Counted from the first letter of the stretch, positions 1-8,837 are shown. The stretch: 25,744 nt of DNA from JARICQ01 sp964428475 (GCA_964428475.1 CAYRYO010000024.1:1-25744); one strand, 5' to 3'. The notes: a model not told the origin generated them from the sequence alone. A program made the numbers and translations.

Positions 1-777
1 AAATCACCAGATTTGTTAGTCAATAGTATACTTAAAGAAGAAGCTGATATTGCTATAGTTCCATCTAATTTAGCAGCCCAAATATTTAATAAAGATCTTC
101 CATATAAAATCCTAGGCACTTCTACATGGGGAACATTATACTTAGCTAGTAGAGAAGATATAAACACCTTTGATGAACTAAAGGGAAAAGAAATATATGC
201 TTTTGGGAAAGGGCTTACTCCAGATTTGGTACTTAGGTATATTCTTTCTAAAAATGGAATAGAAATTGACAAAGATGTAATGTTAACATATGTAAATAGT
301 GCTATAGAAGTTGGCCCAATATTTCTAAATAACAAAAGAAATGTAGCAATTTTACCAGAACCTCTTTTAACAGCAATCACAATGAAAGATGAAAATATGA
401 AGATAAGTTTTAGCTTAAATGAGGAATGGGCAAATTTGACTGGTGCTGAAAAAGGCTTTCCACAATCAAGCTTAATAATTAAAACAGAGTTAATAGATAA
501 TGATATAGAATTTGTGGAAAATTTTATAAAGAAATATAATGAGAGTAGGCTTTGGGCAATACAAAACAGAGATAAATTAGCAGATTATGCTGAAGAATTA
601 GAAATTACTGTTTCAAAAGATGTAATAATAAATGGAATTAGATGGACAAATCCACAAGACTTTAATATTGAAGATAGTATATTGGAATATGAAAGCTATT
701 ATAAAGCTATCTTAGATTTTGCACCTGAATCCATAGGAGGTAAAATACCAGGTGAAGACTTGTACTTTAAAAAATAG
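1..777 (+). CDS. ABC transporter substrate-binding protein, 5' truncated (NMT1/SsuA-like)
   Basis: The reading frame is open from base 1 (codons for K-S-P-D precede the first possible TTG start at 13), so the gene enters from the left edge and its signal peptide is not visible. What remains, about 258 residues, looks like the latter part of a periplasmic-binding-protein type II fold of the NMT1/THI5/SsuA class. It has the E-A-D-I-A-I-V-P-S segment, a stretch on entry to the second lobe (INTFDELKGKEIYAF), a G-L-T-P-D segment and an aromatic-rich C-terminus. In this family the lipoprotein or secreted protein delivers sulfonates, nitrate, pyrimidines or similar small molecules to the permease. 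The permease and ATPase genes follow directly, and the permease start lies within the 3' end of this gene. I cannot name the substrate from sequence. Confidence is high for the family and low for the ligand. Confidence 0.85.
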   Translation, partial: KSPDLLVNSILKEEADIAIVPSNLAAQIFNKDLPYKILGTSTWGTLYLASREDINTFDELKGKEIYAFGKGLTPDLVLRYILSKNGIEIDKDVMLTYVNSAIEVGPIFLNNKRNVAILPEPLLTAITMKDENMKISFSLNEEWANLTGAEKGFPQSSLIIKTELIDNDIEFVENFIKKYNESRLWAIQNRDKLADYAEELEITVSKDVIINGIRWTNPQDFNIEDSILEYESYYKAILDFAPESIGGKIPGEDLYFKK

Positions 778-1510
778 AAAGGTGTCTTTAATATCAAAAG
801 TCCTTATATTTATTATGTGGATATTCTTGTCTCGAATTATAAATAATGAAGTCATAGTTCCTTCAATTAAAAGCACAATCATTAGTTTCATAGAGATAGT
901 TAAAGAACCTGATTTTTTAAATATAATTAAATACACATTATTTAGGACCTTAGCGGGATTTTTGATATCCTTAGTTTTCTCTTTGTTAATAGGTATTCTA
1001 TCTAGTATTTCTAAAAGTGTATATAGTCTTATGATTCCTATATTAAAATGTTTAAATGGAATACCTACTATTGCTATAATTGTTCTTGCTTTGATATGGC
1101 TTAATCACGAATTTGTACCGATATTTATAGGATTTATTATGACTTTTCCTATACTATATGAAACTATTATAAATAGTATATTAAATGTAAATCAAGATAT
1201 TATTCAAATGGCTTATTTATACAAGGTTAATAAGTTTTCGATTTTAAAGAATATTTATGCACCGAATATTATACATAACTTAAGTGCTATATTTAATTCT
1301 ATATTAGGGATTAATTTAAAAATGATAATTGCAGGGGAAGTGTTGGCCCAGCCTAAATATGGAATTGGAAGTAGTTTGCAATTGCAAAGAATATATTTAA
1401 ATACCTCTGGAGTATTTGCTTGGATAATAATAATACTTATAATCTCAGAGGGTTTTAGCTATATGGGTAAAGGGCTCAAAAAATCTTTAGGCATAAATAA
1501 ATGGAAGTGA
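752..1510 (+). CDS. ABC transporter permease (SsuC/TauC-like)
   Basis: This is a 252-residue inner-membrane protein with about six hydrophobic segments. It has the cytoplasmic EAA-type coupling loop around residues 151-173 (IQMAYLYKVNKFSILKNIYA), followed by the G-E-V-L-A-Q-P-K-Y-G-I-G segment typical of nitrate/sulfonate/taurine importer permeases. It pairs with the upstream binding protein and the downstream ATPase as one importer. The chosen start is a GTG at 752 that overlaps the previous gene by 26 bases, because an AGGAGG sits at 735-740. A second in-frame GTG at 782 has no comparable ribosome binding site. Length is normal for the family. The substrate is unknown. Confidence 0.88.
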   Translation: MKTCTLKNRKVSLISKVLIFIMWIFLSRIINNEVIVPSIKSTIISFIEIVKEPDFLNIIKYTLFRTLAGFLISLVFSLLIGILSSISKSVYSLMIPILKCLNGIPTIAIIVLALIWLNHEFVPIFIGFIMTFPILYETIINSILNVNQDIIQMAYLYKVNKFSILKNIYAPNIIHNLSAIFNSILGINLKMIIAGEVLAQPKYGIGSSLQLQRIYLNTSGVFAWIIIILIISEGFSYMGKGLKKSLGINKWK

Positions 1511-1514
1511 TAAT

Positions 1515-2213
1515 ATGAAATATCAAGTAAAAAATATAAAAAAGAGTTATGGTAATGTAAACATATTAGAAGATATTAGTATTGATTTTGATGAGTATAC
1601 TACTACTTGCATTATAGGTGAATCAGGAGTAGGCAAAACAACCCTCCTAAACATAATAGCGGGAATAACAGATAAAGATTCTGGAGAAATAGTTGGATTT
1701 CGAGACAAAGACATTAGTTTTATTTTTCAAGAAGATAGACTTATTGAATGGAAAAATGTAAAAGACAATATTAGTTTTGTTTTAGAAAATAAGATTAGTA
1801 AAATAGAGATGGAAAGAGTTATAGATCAATATTTAAAGCTAGTAAATTTAGAACAATATAAGTATTATTATCCTAGAAAGCTTAGCGGTGGAACAAGACA
1901 AAGAATTAATATTTTAAGAGCTTTTATTTATCCATCAGATATAATTATAATGGATGAGCCTTTTAAATCGATAGATATTAAGAACAAAAGAAATGTTATA
2001 GGACTATTTAAAAAGCTTTGCAAAGTTAAAAAAAAGACATGTATCCTAGTGACTCATGATATAGATGAGGCTGTGGAACTAGGGGATAAGATTGTAGCAC
2101 TTTTAAACAAACCTGCAACTACAGAGGAAATCATCGATGATTCATCTATATTAGATAAAGATAGTAATAAGGTAAAACTCAAAAAAAAAATAGAAGATAA
2201 ATTAATAGTTTAA
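1515..2213 (+). CDS. ABC transporter ATP-binding protein (SsuB/TauB-like)
   Basis: This 232-residue ATPase energises the importer encoded by the two preceding genes. All nucleotide-binding motifs are present: Walker A GESGVGKT at residues 35-42, a Q-loop (FQEDRL) at 71-76, the signature LSGGTRQR at 123-130, Walker B IIIMDEP at 143-149, and the H-loop histidine at 181 (LVTHD). The pattern is closest to nitrate/sulfonate/taurine importer ATPases. The signature carries T where Q is more usual (LSGGT for LSGGQ), a common variant. It begins 4 bases after the permease stop, so translation is probably coupled. A hairpin terminator follows at 2259-2298, ending the operon. Confidence 0.92.
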   Translation: MKYQVKNIKKSYGNVNILEDISIDFDEYTTTCIIGESGVGKTTLLNIIAGITDKDSGEIVGFRDKDISFIFQEDRLIEWKNVKDNISFVLENKISKIEMERVIDQYLKLVNLEQYKYYYPRKLSGGTRQRINILRAFIYPSDIIIMDEPFKSIDIKNKRNVIGLFKKLCKVKKKTCILVTHDIDEAVELGDKIVALLNKPATTEEIIDDSSILDKDSNKVKLKKKIEDKLIV

Positions 2214-2258
2214 GTTTAATATAGTTATTATTTTGATCATAAATAGCAAGCTAATATC

Positions 2259-2298
2259 ACCGATAGTGAAAAATAATGGTTATTTCCTATCGGTTTTT
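2259..2298 (+). terminator. Rho-independent terminator after the ABC transporter operon
   Basis: An 8-bp stem ACCGATAG (2259-2266) pairs with CTATCGGT (2287-2294). An inner stem AAATAA (2271-2276) pairs with TTATTT (2280-2285), and a T-run follows. It lies 46 bases after the ATPase stop. Confidence 0.8.
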
Positions 2299-2354
2299 AT
2301 TTGCCATTTTAAATAGAACTACTATTCAGAAATATCTGAAAAATTTTATTATTA

Positions 2355-2454
2355 NNNNNNNNNNNNNNNNNNNNNNNNNNNNNNNNNNNNNNNNNNNNNN
2401 NNNNNNNNNNNNNNNNNNNNNNNNNNNNNNNNNNNNNNNNNNNNNNNNNNNNNN
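2355..2454. other. Assembly gap, 100 N
   Basis: Exactly 100 unknown bases separate the transporter operon from the hydrogenase operon. A run of 100 N is a common placeholder for a gap of unknown length, so the distance between 2354 and 2455 should not be trusted. Any apparent reading frame crossing it is an artefact. Genes or the hydrogenase promoter may be missing here. Confidence 0.97.
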
Positions 2455-2534
2455 AGGTCTTTAATTCACAAAATATAAATGTCATAAGAATGTTAAAAGT
2501 TCAAAGTTGTCTATATTAAAAAAGGAGGGAAAGT

Positions 2535-3020
2535 ATGGAATTCAAATTTAATTTAGAAGAGAATGCAGATGACATTAAGGAGCTTAGAAAGTTCATAAGT
2601 GAAAACAAATGCAAGGAAGGTGTTTTAATGCCTGTATTACAAGAGGCTCAGAGTAGATTTGGGTATTTGCCTATGGAAGTTTTAGAGATAATTTCTAAAG
2701 ATTTAAATGTATCTTTAGCCAAGATCCACGGCGTATCTACTTTTTATTCACAGTTTACATTTTTGCCTAAAGGGAAAAACAATATTTCAGTTTGTCTTGG
2801 TACGGCTTGCTATGTAAAGGGTGCTGAGAAAATAATGGGAGAGCTTGAAAAGTTGCTTGGAATAAAAAGTGGTGAGACTACAAGTGATTTAATGTTTTCA
2901 ATTACTCCAACTAGATGTGTAGGAGCTTGTGGATTAGCACCTGTAATTAATGTAAACGAAGATACTTATGGACAATTAAAAGCTGAAGATATAAAGGGGA
3001 TATTAGAAAAATATAGATAA
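2535..3020 (+). CDS. hydC: [FeFe] hydrogenase NuoE-like subunit (HydC/HndA type)
   Basis: This 161-residue protein is a NuoE-type thioredoxin-fold [2Fe-2S] subunit. It passes electrons between the flavin subunit and the rest of the HydABC complex in the cytoplasm. The four cluster ligands are visible as C87-x4-C92 and C128-x3-C132, and the N-terminal helical bundle (PVLQEAQSRFGYLP) is typical. Length is normal for the family. The start follows AAAGGAGGG at 2521-2529. It is the first gene of a three-gene operon, 15 bases before the NuoF-like gene. The same family occurs in NADH dehydrogenases and NAD-linked formate dehydrogenases. The H-cluster subunit downstream identifies this one as part of a hydrogenase. 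Subunit letters differ between organisms. Confidence 0.92.
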   Translation: MEFKFNLEENADDIKELRKFISENKCKEGVLMPVLQEAQSRFGYLPMEVLEIISKDLNVSLAKIHGVSTFYSQFTFLPKGKNNISVCLGTACYVKGAEKIMGELEKLLGIKSGETTSDLMFSITPTRCVGACGLAPVINVNEDTYGQLKAEDIKGILEKYR

Positions 3021-3035
3021 TTTGGAGGTGTAATT

Positions 3036-4619
3036 ATGATGACTTTAGAAAAATTAAATGAGATAAAAATGAATATCAGACAACCGCTTTTAAAAAGGCT
3101 TGAAGAAGAGGGAAAAACTGAAATAAGAGATGGTGATATCGTTTTAAAGGGAGATTATTATAAAAATCAAGTTAGAATAGCTCTTAAGAATTGTGAGATA
3201 ATCAAACCAGACAATATAGAAGAGTATATAGCCCTTGAGGGATATAGTGCACTTGGGAAAATAGTTACAGATATGTCACAGGAAGAAGTAATAGATATCA
3301 TGAAAGAATCCCTACTAAGGGGTAGGGGAGGAGCAGGATTTCCAACTGGCAAGAAGTGGGAGACTGCATACAAATATGATGCAGATAAAAAATATGTAAT
3401 ATGCAATGCAGACGAGGGAGATCCAGGTGCATTTATGGATAGAAGTATATTGGAAAATGATCCTCATGCTGTACTTGAAGGAATGGCAATAGCAGGATAT
3501 GCTATAGGATCAGACCAAGGGTTTATATATGTAAGAGCAGAGTATCCTTTAGCAGTTAAGAGGCTAAAAATAGCTATAGTACAGGCAAAAGAATATGGAA
3601 TGCTTGGAAACAATATATTTGGAACTGACTTTAATTTTGATATAGAAATTAGACTTGGAGCAGGAGCTTTTGTATGCGGTGAAGGCACAGCTCTTATGGA
3701 ATCCATTGAAGGGAAGAGGGGAATGCCAAGAACCAAGATATACAGGACAGCGCATAGAGGCTTATGGCAAAAACCAACTATTATTAATAATGTTGAAACA
3801 CTTGCAAATGTTCCAGTAATATTCCAAAAAGGTGTAGATTGGTTTAGAAGTATCGGAACTGAAAAATCTCCAGGAACAAAGGTCTTTGCATTAGTTGGGA
3901 AAGTAAAAGATGCAGGATTAGTTGAAGTTCCAATGGGAATGAGTATAAGGAAGATAGTATTTGATATAGGTGGTGGCGTATCAGATGATAAAGATATAAA
4001 GGCAGTCCAAACAGGGGGTCCATCTGGAGGATGCATACCAAAACATTTATTAGATACATCAGTTGACTTTGAATCTCTTGCAGAAATTGGTTCTATAATG
4101 GGTTCGGGCGGAATGGTAGTAATGGATGAAAGAGATTGTATGGTAGATATTGCAAGATTCTTTTTAGATTTTACAGTAGATGAATCTTGTGGTAAATGTA
4201 TTCCATGTAGAGAGGGAACCAGGATAATGTGTCATATATTAGATAAAATCGTATGTGGAAAAGGAAGTCTTGAAGATTTAGATTTACTTGAAGAATTATC
4301 AGATACCATTACAAATACTGCACTTTGTGGGCTTGGCAAAACAGCTGCTAATCCAGTAATTAGTTCTATGAAGTATTTTAGGGATGAGTATATAGCTCAT
4401 GTTGTAGATAAAAGATGTCCTAGTAATACATGTCAAGCTTTAAAAAGAATAGAAATAGATCCTGAACTTTGTAAAGGTTGTAGTAAATGTGCTAAAATTT
4501 GTCCAGTATTTGCAATTACTGGAGAATTAAAAGGTGTATACGAAATTAATCAGGATAAATGTATTAAATGCGGAGCATGTATAGAAGCATGTAAATTTGT
4601 AGCTATAAAGGAGGTCTAA
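3036..4619 (+). CDS. hydB: [FeFe] hydrogenase NuoF-like FMN/NAD(H) subunit (HydB), lacking the N-terminal [2Fe-2S] domain
   Basis: This 527-residue subunit oxidises or reduces NAD(H) through FMN. Visible features in order are a short N-terminal region without clustered cysteines (1-90), the FMN-binding glycine-rich loop RGRGGAGFPTGKKW (95-108), the NAD-site segment GAGAFVCGEGTAL (208-220), the N3-type [4Fe-4S] ligands C385, C388, C391 and C431, a C461/C466 pair, and a C-terminal 2x[4Fe-4S] ferredoxin domain (C479, C482, C485, C489 and C509, C512, C515, C519). Well-studied HydB proteins carry about 100 more residues at the N-terminus, forming a thioredoxin-like [2Fe-2S] domain, which is absent here. 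The start is well supported: GGAGG at 3024-3028 and only 15 bases after the previous stop, so the short form is genuine and not a miscalled start. Confidence 0.93.
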   Translation: MMTLEKLNEIKMNIRQPLLKRLEEEGKTEIRDGDIVLKGDYYKNQVRIALKNCEIIKPDNIEEYIALEGYSALGKIVTDMSQEEVIDIMKESLLRGRGGAGFPTGKKWETAYKYDADKKYVICNADEGDPGAFMDRSILENDPHAVLEGMAIAGYAIGSDQGFIYVRAEYPLAVKRLKIAIVQAKEYGMLGNNIFGTDFNFDIEIRLGAGAFVCGEGTALMESIEGKRGMPRTKIYRTAHRGLWQKPTIINNVETLANVPVIFQKGVDWFRSIGTEKSPGTKVFALVGKVKDAGLVEVPMGMSIRKIVFDIGGGVSDDKDIKAVQTGGPSGGCIPKHLLDTSVDFESLAEIGSIMGSGGMVVMDERDCMVDIARFFLDFTVDESCGKCIPCREGTRIMCHILDKIVCGKGSLEDLDLLEELSDTITNTALCGLGKTAANPVISSMKYFRDEYIAHVVDKRCPSNTCQALKRIEIDPELCKGCSKCAKICPVFAITGELKGVYEINQDKCIKCGACIEACKFVAIKEV

Positions 4620-4622
4620 ATT

Positions 4623-6311
4623 ATGCTGGGTACAATGATTATAGATGGCAGGAAAGTAGATTTTGATCAAGAAAAAAACATATTGGAAGTAGCAAAAAAA
4701 GCGGGAATAAACTTACCAACATTTTGTTACCACTCAGAATTAAGTATTTATGGAGCATGTAGAATGTGTATTGTAGAAGATGAAAAGGGAAATATATTTG
4801 CATCCTGCTCACAAATTCCAAAAGATAATATGCAGATATTTACTAATACCGAAAGGATACAAAGATATAGAAAAACAATACTTGAAATGATATTAGCAAG
4901 CCACGATAGAGATTGTACAACATGTAATACAGCTGGTAAATGTCAATTACAAGAATTATCAGCCAGATTTGGAATAAAAGAGATTAGATTTGAAGAACCA
5001 AAAAGAGGACTCCCAATAGATAATTCTAGTTTTAGTATAGTTAGAGATCCAAATAAATGTATTTTATGTGGAGACTGTGTAAGAGTGTGCGAAGAAGTCC
5101 AAGGAGTAGGAGCACTGAGTTTTGCATATAGAGGTTCAAATATGATCGTAACGCCAGCATTTGGCAAAGATATTGCTCAAGTTAATTGTGTGAATTGTGG
5201 ACAGTGTAGGGTAGTTTGTCCTACAGGTGCTATAAGTATAAAAAAAGAATATTCTAAGGTATGGGAAGCAATTCATGATAGATCAAAACGAGTAATAGCA
5301 CAAATTGCCCCGGCTGTTAGAGTGGCACTGGGAGAAGCATTTGGATTAAAACCAGGAGAGGTAACAATAGGAAAAATAATAGCAGCTCTTAAGATTATTG
5401 GATTTGATGAAGTATATGATACTGCTTTTTCTGCTGATTTGACAGTAATGGAAGAGAGTAAAGAATTTGTAGATAGGTTTACTAAGGGTGAGAGATTGCC
5501 ATTGTTTACATCTTGCTGTCCCGCTTGGGTAAGTTTTGCTGAAAATGAATTTCCAGAGTATAAAGAAAACATTTCAACCTGCAAGTCCCCACAGCAAATG
5601 CTTGGAGCTGTAACTAAAGAGTATTATAAAGAATTAGATAAAGAAGAAAACAAACAAACAGTGATGATATCGATAATGCCTTGTACTGCCAAAAAAGCAG
5701 AGGCTAATCGTATAGAATTTGAATATAAGGGAGTTAGAGATGTAGATTTAGTAATTACAACCCAAGAGCTTGCACTTCTTATCAAAGAAGCAGGCATAAT
5801 CTTTGAACTTTTAGAAGAAGAATCATTTGATATGCCATTCGGACTATCTAGTGGAGCAGGAATAATATTTGGAAATACAGGAGGGGTAACTGAAGCAGTA
5901 GTAGTTAGACTTTTAAAAGAAAAGCCAAATAACCTTACAAAGGAAAAAATATTTAGCGAGGTAAGAGGGATGGAAAATGTAAAACATGCAATATTTGAAG
6001 TAGATGGAAGTCAAGTAAGGATAGCTATAGTTCATGGCTTAAAGAATGCAGCAGAATTAGTGCAGCAAATAAAATCGGGCAAAGCATATTATGATTTTAT
6101 AGAAGTAATGGCCTGTCCAGGAGGATGCATAGCAGGTGGAGGGCAACCTGTTCCTATGAACTTAGAAGTTAGGGAAAAGAGGGCCAAAGGGCTCTACAAA
6201 CTTGATAGAACATCGCATATTAAGAGTTCAGAAAACAATCCACTTGTAATGTCTGCACTTAAAGATATAGTAAAAGACAATCATGACTTATTGCATGTAA
6301 ATAAAAAATAG
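4623..6311 (+). CDS. hydA: [FeFe] hydrogenase catalytic subunit (HydA)
   Basis: This 562-residue subunit reduces protons to H2, or the reverse, at the H-cluster. In order it shows a plant-type [2Fe-2S] domain (C35, C46, C49, C62), the His-Cys [4Fe-4S] site (H94, C98, C101, C107), a 2x[4Fe-4S] ferredoxin domain (C146, C149, C152, C156; C189, C192, C195, C199), and the H-cluster motifs TSCCP (C298/C299), MPCTAKK (C354) and MACPGGCIAGGG (C498, C502). All catalytic and cluster residues are intact. The protein ends soon after the H-domain, without the extra C-terminal [2Fe-2S] domain found in some HydA proteins. It starts 3 bases after hydB, with GGAGG inside the end of that gene. Together with HydC and HydB it forms a trimeric NAD-linked hydrogenase. 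Whether it bifurcates with ferredoxin cannot be read from sequence alone. Confidence 0.96.
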   Translation: MLGTMIIDGRKVDFDQEKNILEVAKKAGINLPTFCYHSELSIYGACRMCIVEDEKGNIFASCSQIPKDNMQIFTNTERIQRYRKTILEMILASHDRDCTTCNTAGKCQLQELSARFGIKEIRFEEPKRGLPIDNSSFSIVRDPNKCILCGDCVRVCEEVQGVGALSFAYRGSNMIVTPAFGKDIAQVNCVNCGQCRVVCPTGAISIKKEYSKVWEAIHDRSKRVIAQIAPAVRVALGEAFGLKPGEVTIGKIIAALKIIGFDEVYDTAFSADLTVMEESKEFVDRFTKGERLPLFTSCCPAWVSFAENEFPEYKENISTCKSPQQMLGAVTKEYYKELDKEENKQTVMISIMPCTAKKAEANRIEFEYKGVRDVDLVITTQELALLIKEAGIIFELLEEESFDMPFGLSSGAGIIFGNTGGVTEAVVVRLLKEKPNNLTKEKIFSEVRGMENVKHAIFEVDGSQVRIAIVHGLKNAAELVQQIKSGKAYYDFIEVMACPGGCIAGGGQPVPMNLEVREKRAKGLYKLDRTSHIKSSENNPLVMSALKDIVKDNHDLLHVNKK

Positions 6312-6327
6312 CATATTAATAATTAAG

Positions 6328-6364
6328 AAAAATAGTCTGTGAAATTCTATCAGGCTATTTTTCT
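6328..6364 (+). terminator. Rho-independent terminator after hydCBA
   Basis: The arm AAAAATAGTCTG (6328-6339) pairs with CAGGCTATTTTT (6351-6362), including one G-T pair, across an 11-base loop. It is followed by T-rich sequence, 17 bases after the hydA stop. Confidence 0.8.
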
Positions 6365-6433
6365 ATTCGATTATATTTCCAAATAGATGAAAATTAGGAT
6401 ATAATAAATATAATAATTTAAAAAGGAGAAAAT

Positions 6434-8011
6434 ATGCTAAGAATATCAAATATAAAACTAAAAATCGATGATGAAGGATCACTTAAAGGTGAAATATTAA
6501 AAAAATTAAGGATAAAAGAAGATCAGTTAATAGAATATAAAATAGCTAAAAAATCAATAGATGCTAGAAAAAAAGACCAGATGTATTTTGTATATACAGT
6601 AGACGCAATGCTTTTAGATGAAGACAAAATATTGAATAAGATGAAAAACAAAGGTGTTAATAAGGCAAATGATAAAAAATATACCTATGTAAAGAAGGGG
6701 AAAAAGAATGCAGATAAAAGACCTGTAATAGTAGGCACAGGTCCTTCTGGGTTGTTTGCAGGCTTGATATTGGCACAGATGGGGTATAAGCCAATATTAA
6801 TTGAAAGAGGAGAATGTGTAGAAAACAGAGTCAAAGATATAGATGAGTTTTGGAAGACGGGAAAATTGAATGTAGAATCAAATGTTCAATTTGGAGAAGG
6901 TGGTGCAGGTACATTCTCTGATGGCAAATTAAACACACTCACAAAAGACCCAAGGGGAAGAAAGGTACTAGAAGAATTTGTGGTTCACGGAGCACCTGAA
7001 GAAATCTTATATATCAACAAACCCCATATAGGAACAGATATACTTAGAAGAGTTGTAATAAATATAAGGAAAACTATAATAGAGCTTGGTGGACAAGTTA
7101 GATTTAATTCAAAATTAACAGATTTAATAATAGAAAGGGACACATTAAAAGGCATTGTAATAAATGATAGTGAAAAGATAGAAACAAGTCTTGTATTACT
7201 TGCACTAGGACATAGTGCTAGAGATACATTTGATATGATATATAAGAGAGACTTAGAAATACATCAAAAGGCATTTTCGCTAGGAGTGAGAATTGAACAT
7301 CCGCAAGAGATGATAGATAATGTTCAGTATGGTAAATTTGCAGCTAATTCAAAGCTTGGTGCAGCAGATTATAAATTAGCTGCACATTTTGACAATGGAA
7401 GATCTGCATATACATTTTGCATGTGTCCAGGCGGGGAAGTAGTAGCTGCAACATCAGAAGAGAATAGAATAGTGACAAATGGAATGAGCTATCACAAAAG
7501 AGACAAACAAAACGCAAACAGTGCACTGTTAGTAGGAGTAACTCCAGAGGACTTTGAGGGTGATCACCCTTTAGCTGGAGTAGAGTTTCAAAGAAAATGG
7601 GAGAGTTTGGCTTTCGAATTAGGTGGAGGGGGGTATATTGCACCAGCACAATTGGTAGGAGATTTTTTAGACGGGCTACCATCCATAGATTTTGGACGAG
7701 TAAAGCCTTCTTATACTCCAGGAGTAAAATTAACAAACTTAAGCCAATGTCTACCAGACTATGTAATAGACACTATAAAGCTTGCTTTATGTGAATTTGA
7801 TAAAAAACTACATGGCTTTGCAGACAAAGATGCTGTAATGACAGGGGTAGAAACGAGAAGTTCGTCCCCTATTAGAATACAAAGAGATGAAGGATATCAG
7901 AGCAATATAAAGGGAATATATCCCGTAGGAGAAGGTGCAGGATATGCTGGAGGAATTATATCAGCAGCAGTAGATGGAATAAGAGTAGCAGAACAAATAG
8001 CACAGGAATAG
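6434..8011 (+). CDS. FAD-dependent dehydrogenase, COG2509 family
   Basis: This 525-residue flavoprotein belongs to the uncharacterised FAD-dependent dehydrogenase family COG2509. Residues 1-90 form a lysine-rich leader domain. They are followed by the dinucleotide-binding segment VIVGTGPSGLFAGLILAQMG (98-117, GxGxxG at 101-106), the acidic residue binding the ribose (E124), and the family hallmark SNVQFGEGGAGTFSDGKLNT. The C-terminus has the expected second FAD contact (YPVGEGAGYAGGIISAA). No iron-sulfur or disulfide motif is apparent. The start follows AAAAGGAGAAAAT. It is a single-gene unit bounded by terminators on both sides. The substrate is unknown for this family as far as I know, so no reaction is assigned. 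Confidence 0.88.
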   Translation: MLRISNIKLKIDDEGSLKGEILKKLRIKEDQLIEYKIAKKSIDARKKDQMYFVYTVDAMLLDEDKILNKMKNKGVNKANDKKYTYVKKGKKNADKRPVIVGTGPSGLFAGLILAQMGYKPILIERGECVENRVKDIDEFWKTGKLNVESNVQFGEGGAGTFSDGKLNTLTKDPRGRKVLEEFVVHGAPEEILYINKPHIGTDILRRVVINIRKTIIELGGQVRFNSKLTDLIIERDTLKGIVINDSEKIETSLVLLALGHSARDTFDMIYKRDLEIHQKAFSLGVRIEHPQEMIDNVQYGKFAANSKLGAADYKLAAHFDNGRSAYTFCMCPGGEVVAATSEENRIVTNGMSYHKRDKQNANSALLVGVTPEDFEGDHPLAGVEFQRKWESLAFELGGGGYIAPAQLVGDFLDGLPSIDFGRVKPSYTPGVKLTNLSQCLPDYVIDTIKLALCEFDKKLHGFADKDAVMTGVETRSSSPIRIQRDEGYQSNIKGIYPVGEGAGYAGGIISAAVDGIRVAEQIAQE

Positions 8012-8064
8012 AAATAATGATTAGAAATTAAATTCAAATAAAATTATTTATTTGTTTTATACAT

Positions 8065-8099
8065 AAAATAATCTGGTGAAAATTCACCAGATTATTTTT
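8065..8099. terminator. Bidirectional terminator between convergent genes
   Basis: A perfect 16-bp inverted repeat (8065-8080 and 8083-8098; core ATCTGGTGAA / TTCACCAGAT) has an A-run on the left and a T-run on the right. It can end transcription from both the FAD dehydrogenase gene and the convergent regulator gene. Confidence 0.88.
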
Positions 8100-8156
8100 G
8101 ACTATTTATTTTAAATTCAAAAAACAGATAGCTTTTATAGACCTAGTAAGTAATAT

Positions 8157-8837
8157 TTAAGTTAATAGTGATTCTTCTAGCAAATCTAAAGAAATTATCT
8201 TTAATTTATTTTTATGATAATCTATTAGACCATCATTTTTCATATTCATTAATTCTCTTGAAAGTGAAGGTCTTGGAATATTCAACATCTCTGCCATTTT
8301 TTTTCTACAAAAGGGTAACATCAAATAATCACTATTTTGCTTTCTATATTCAGATAAGATAATATTAGATATTTTTTTCCTGATAGTATCATAGCTTAGA
8401 TTTGTAATTCTATCATTTAGCATAAATATTCTATTTGATAATACAGATACAAAGTTATTCAATATTCTTTCATCCTTTTTCATCAATCTGATAACTTCTA
8501 TTTTATCGATATACATTATACTGCTATTACTTGCTGCGATAACTGTAGCAGGATATTGATGTCTTTCAGAAAATACTAGAGCTTCTCCAAATACATTTCC
8601 TTCTGAGAAAGTATTTATAGTGACGATTTTTCCAGAGGGGAAAGGTTTGTGAATTTCTATTTTTCCAGATAATATTACTCCTAAACTAAGGCAATTATCT
8701 CCTTCAATTGCCACTATATTATTTTTCTTATAATTTGATATAGTATAATTTAAATCGATAACTAAGTCATTTATTTGATTTTTATCAATCTTTTTAAATA
8801 ATATAGTTTTACTTAAACTATCAATATATTTGTCCAT
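8157..8837 (-). CDS. Crp/Fnr-family transcriptional regulator
   Basis: This 226-residue regulator has an N-terminal cyclic-nucleotide-binding-type beta-barrel (about residues 15-125, with GVILSGKIEIHKPFPSGKIVTINTFSEGNVFGEALVF), a long dimerisation helix (about 125-160) and a C-terminal winged helix-turn-helix (KKMAEMLNIPRPSLSRELMNM, about 169-189). It has no FNR-like cysteine cluster (the only cysteines are single, in separate regions), so it probably does not carry an oxygen-labile [4Fe-4S] centre. The effector is unknown. In anaerobes, members of this class often control redox or nitrosative/oxidative stress genes, which fits the ferritin/rubrerythrin neighbourhood. The start is supported by GAGGAG just upstream. 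It is transcribed away from the 9059 gene. Confidence 0.9.
   Translation of the reverse strand: MDKYIDSLSKTILFKKIDKNQINDLVIDLNYTISNYKKNNIVAIEGDNCLSLGVILSGKIEIHKPFPSGKIVTINTFSEGNVFGEALVFSERHQYPATVIAASNSSIMYIDKIEVIRLMKKDERILNNFVSVLSNRIFMLNDRITNLSYDTIRKKISNIILSEYRKQNSDYLMLPFCRKKMAEMLNIPRPSLSRELMNMKNDGLIDYHKNKLKIISLDLLEESLLT

Noticed and set aside
2276..2464. Open frame of 62 codons from the terminator into the N run
   Set aside because: More than half of it is unknown sequence, it begins in a terminator loop, and it has no ribosome binding site.
2455..2534. Rex or FNR operator before the hydrogenase operon
   Set aside because: Segments such as TTCACAAAATATAAAT resemble half of a Rex site at best, with no matching second half, and the upstream sequence is lost in the gap.
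3464..4036. 190-codon open frame on the minus strand inside hydB
   Set aside because: It is an antisense shadow of a strongly conserved gene with all FMN, NAD and Fe-S motifs on the plus strand. It is proline- and serine-rich as expected from reverse reading of such a gene.
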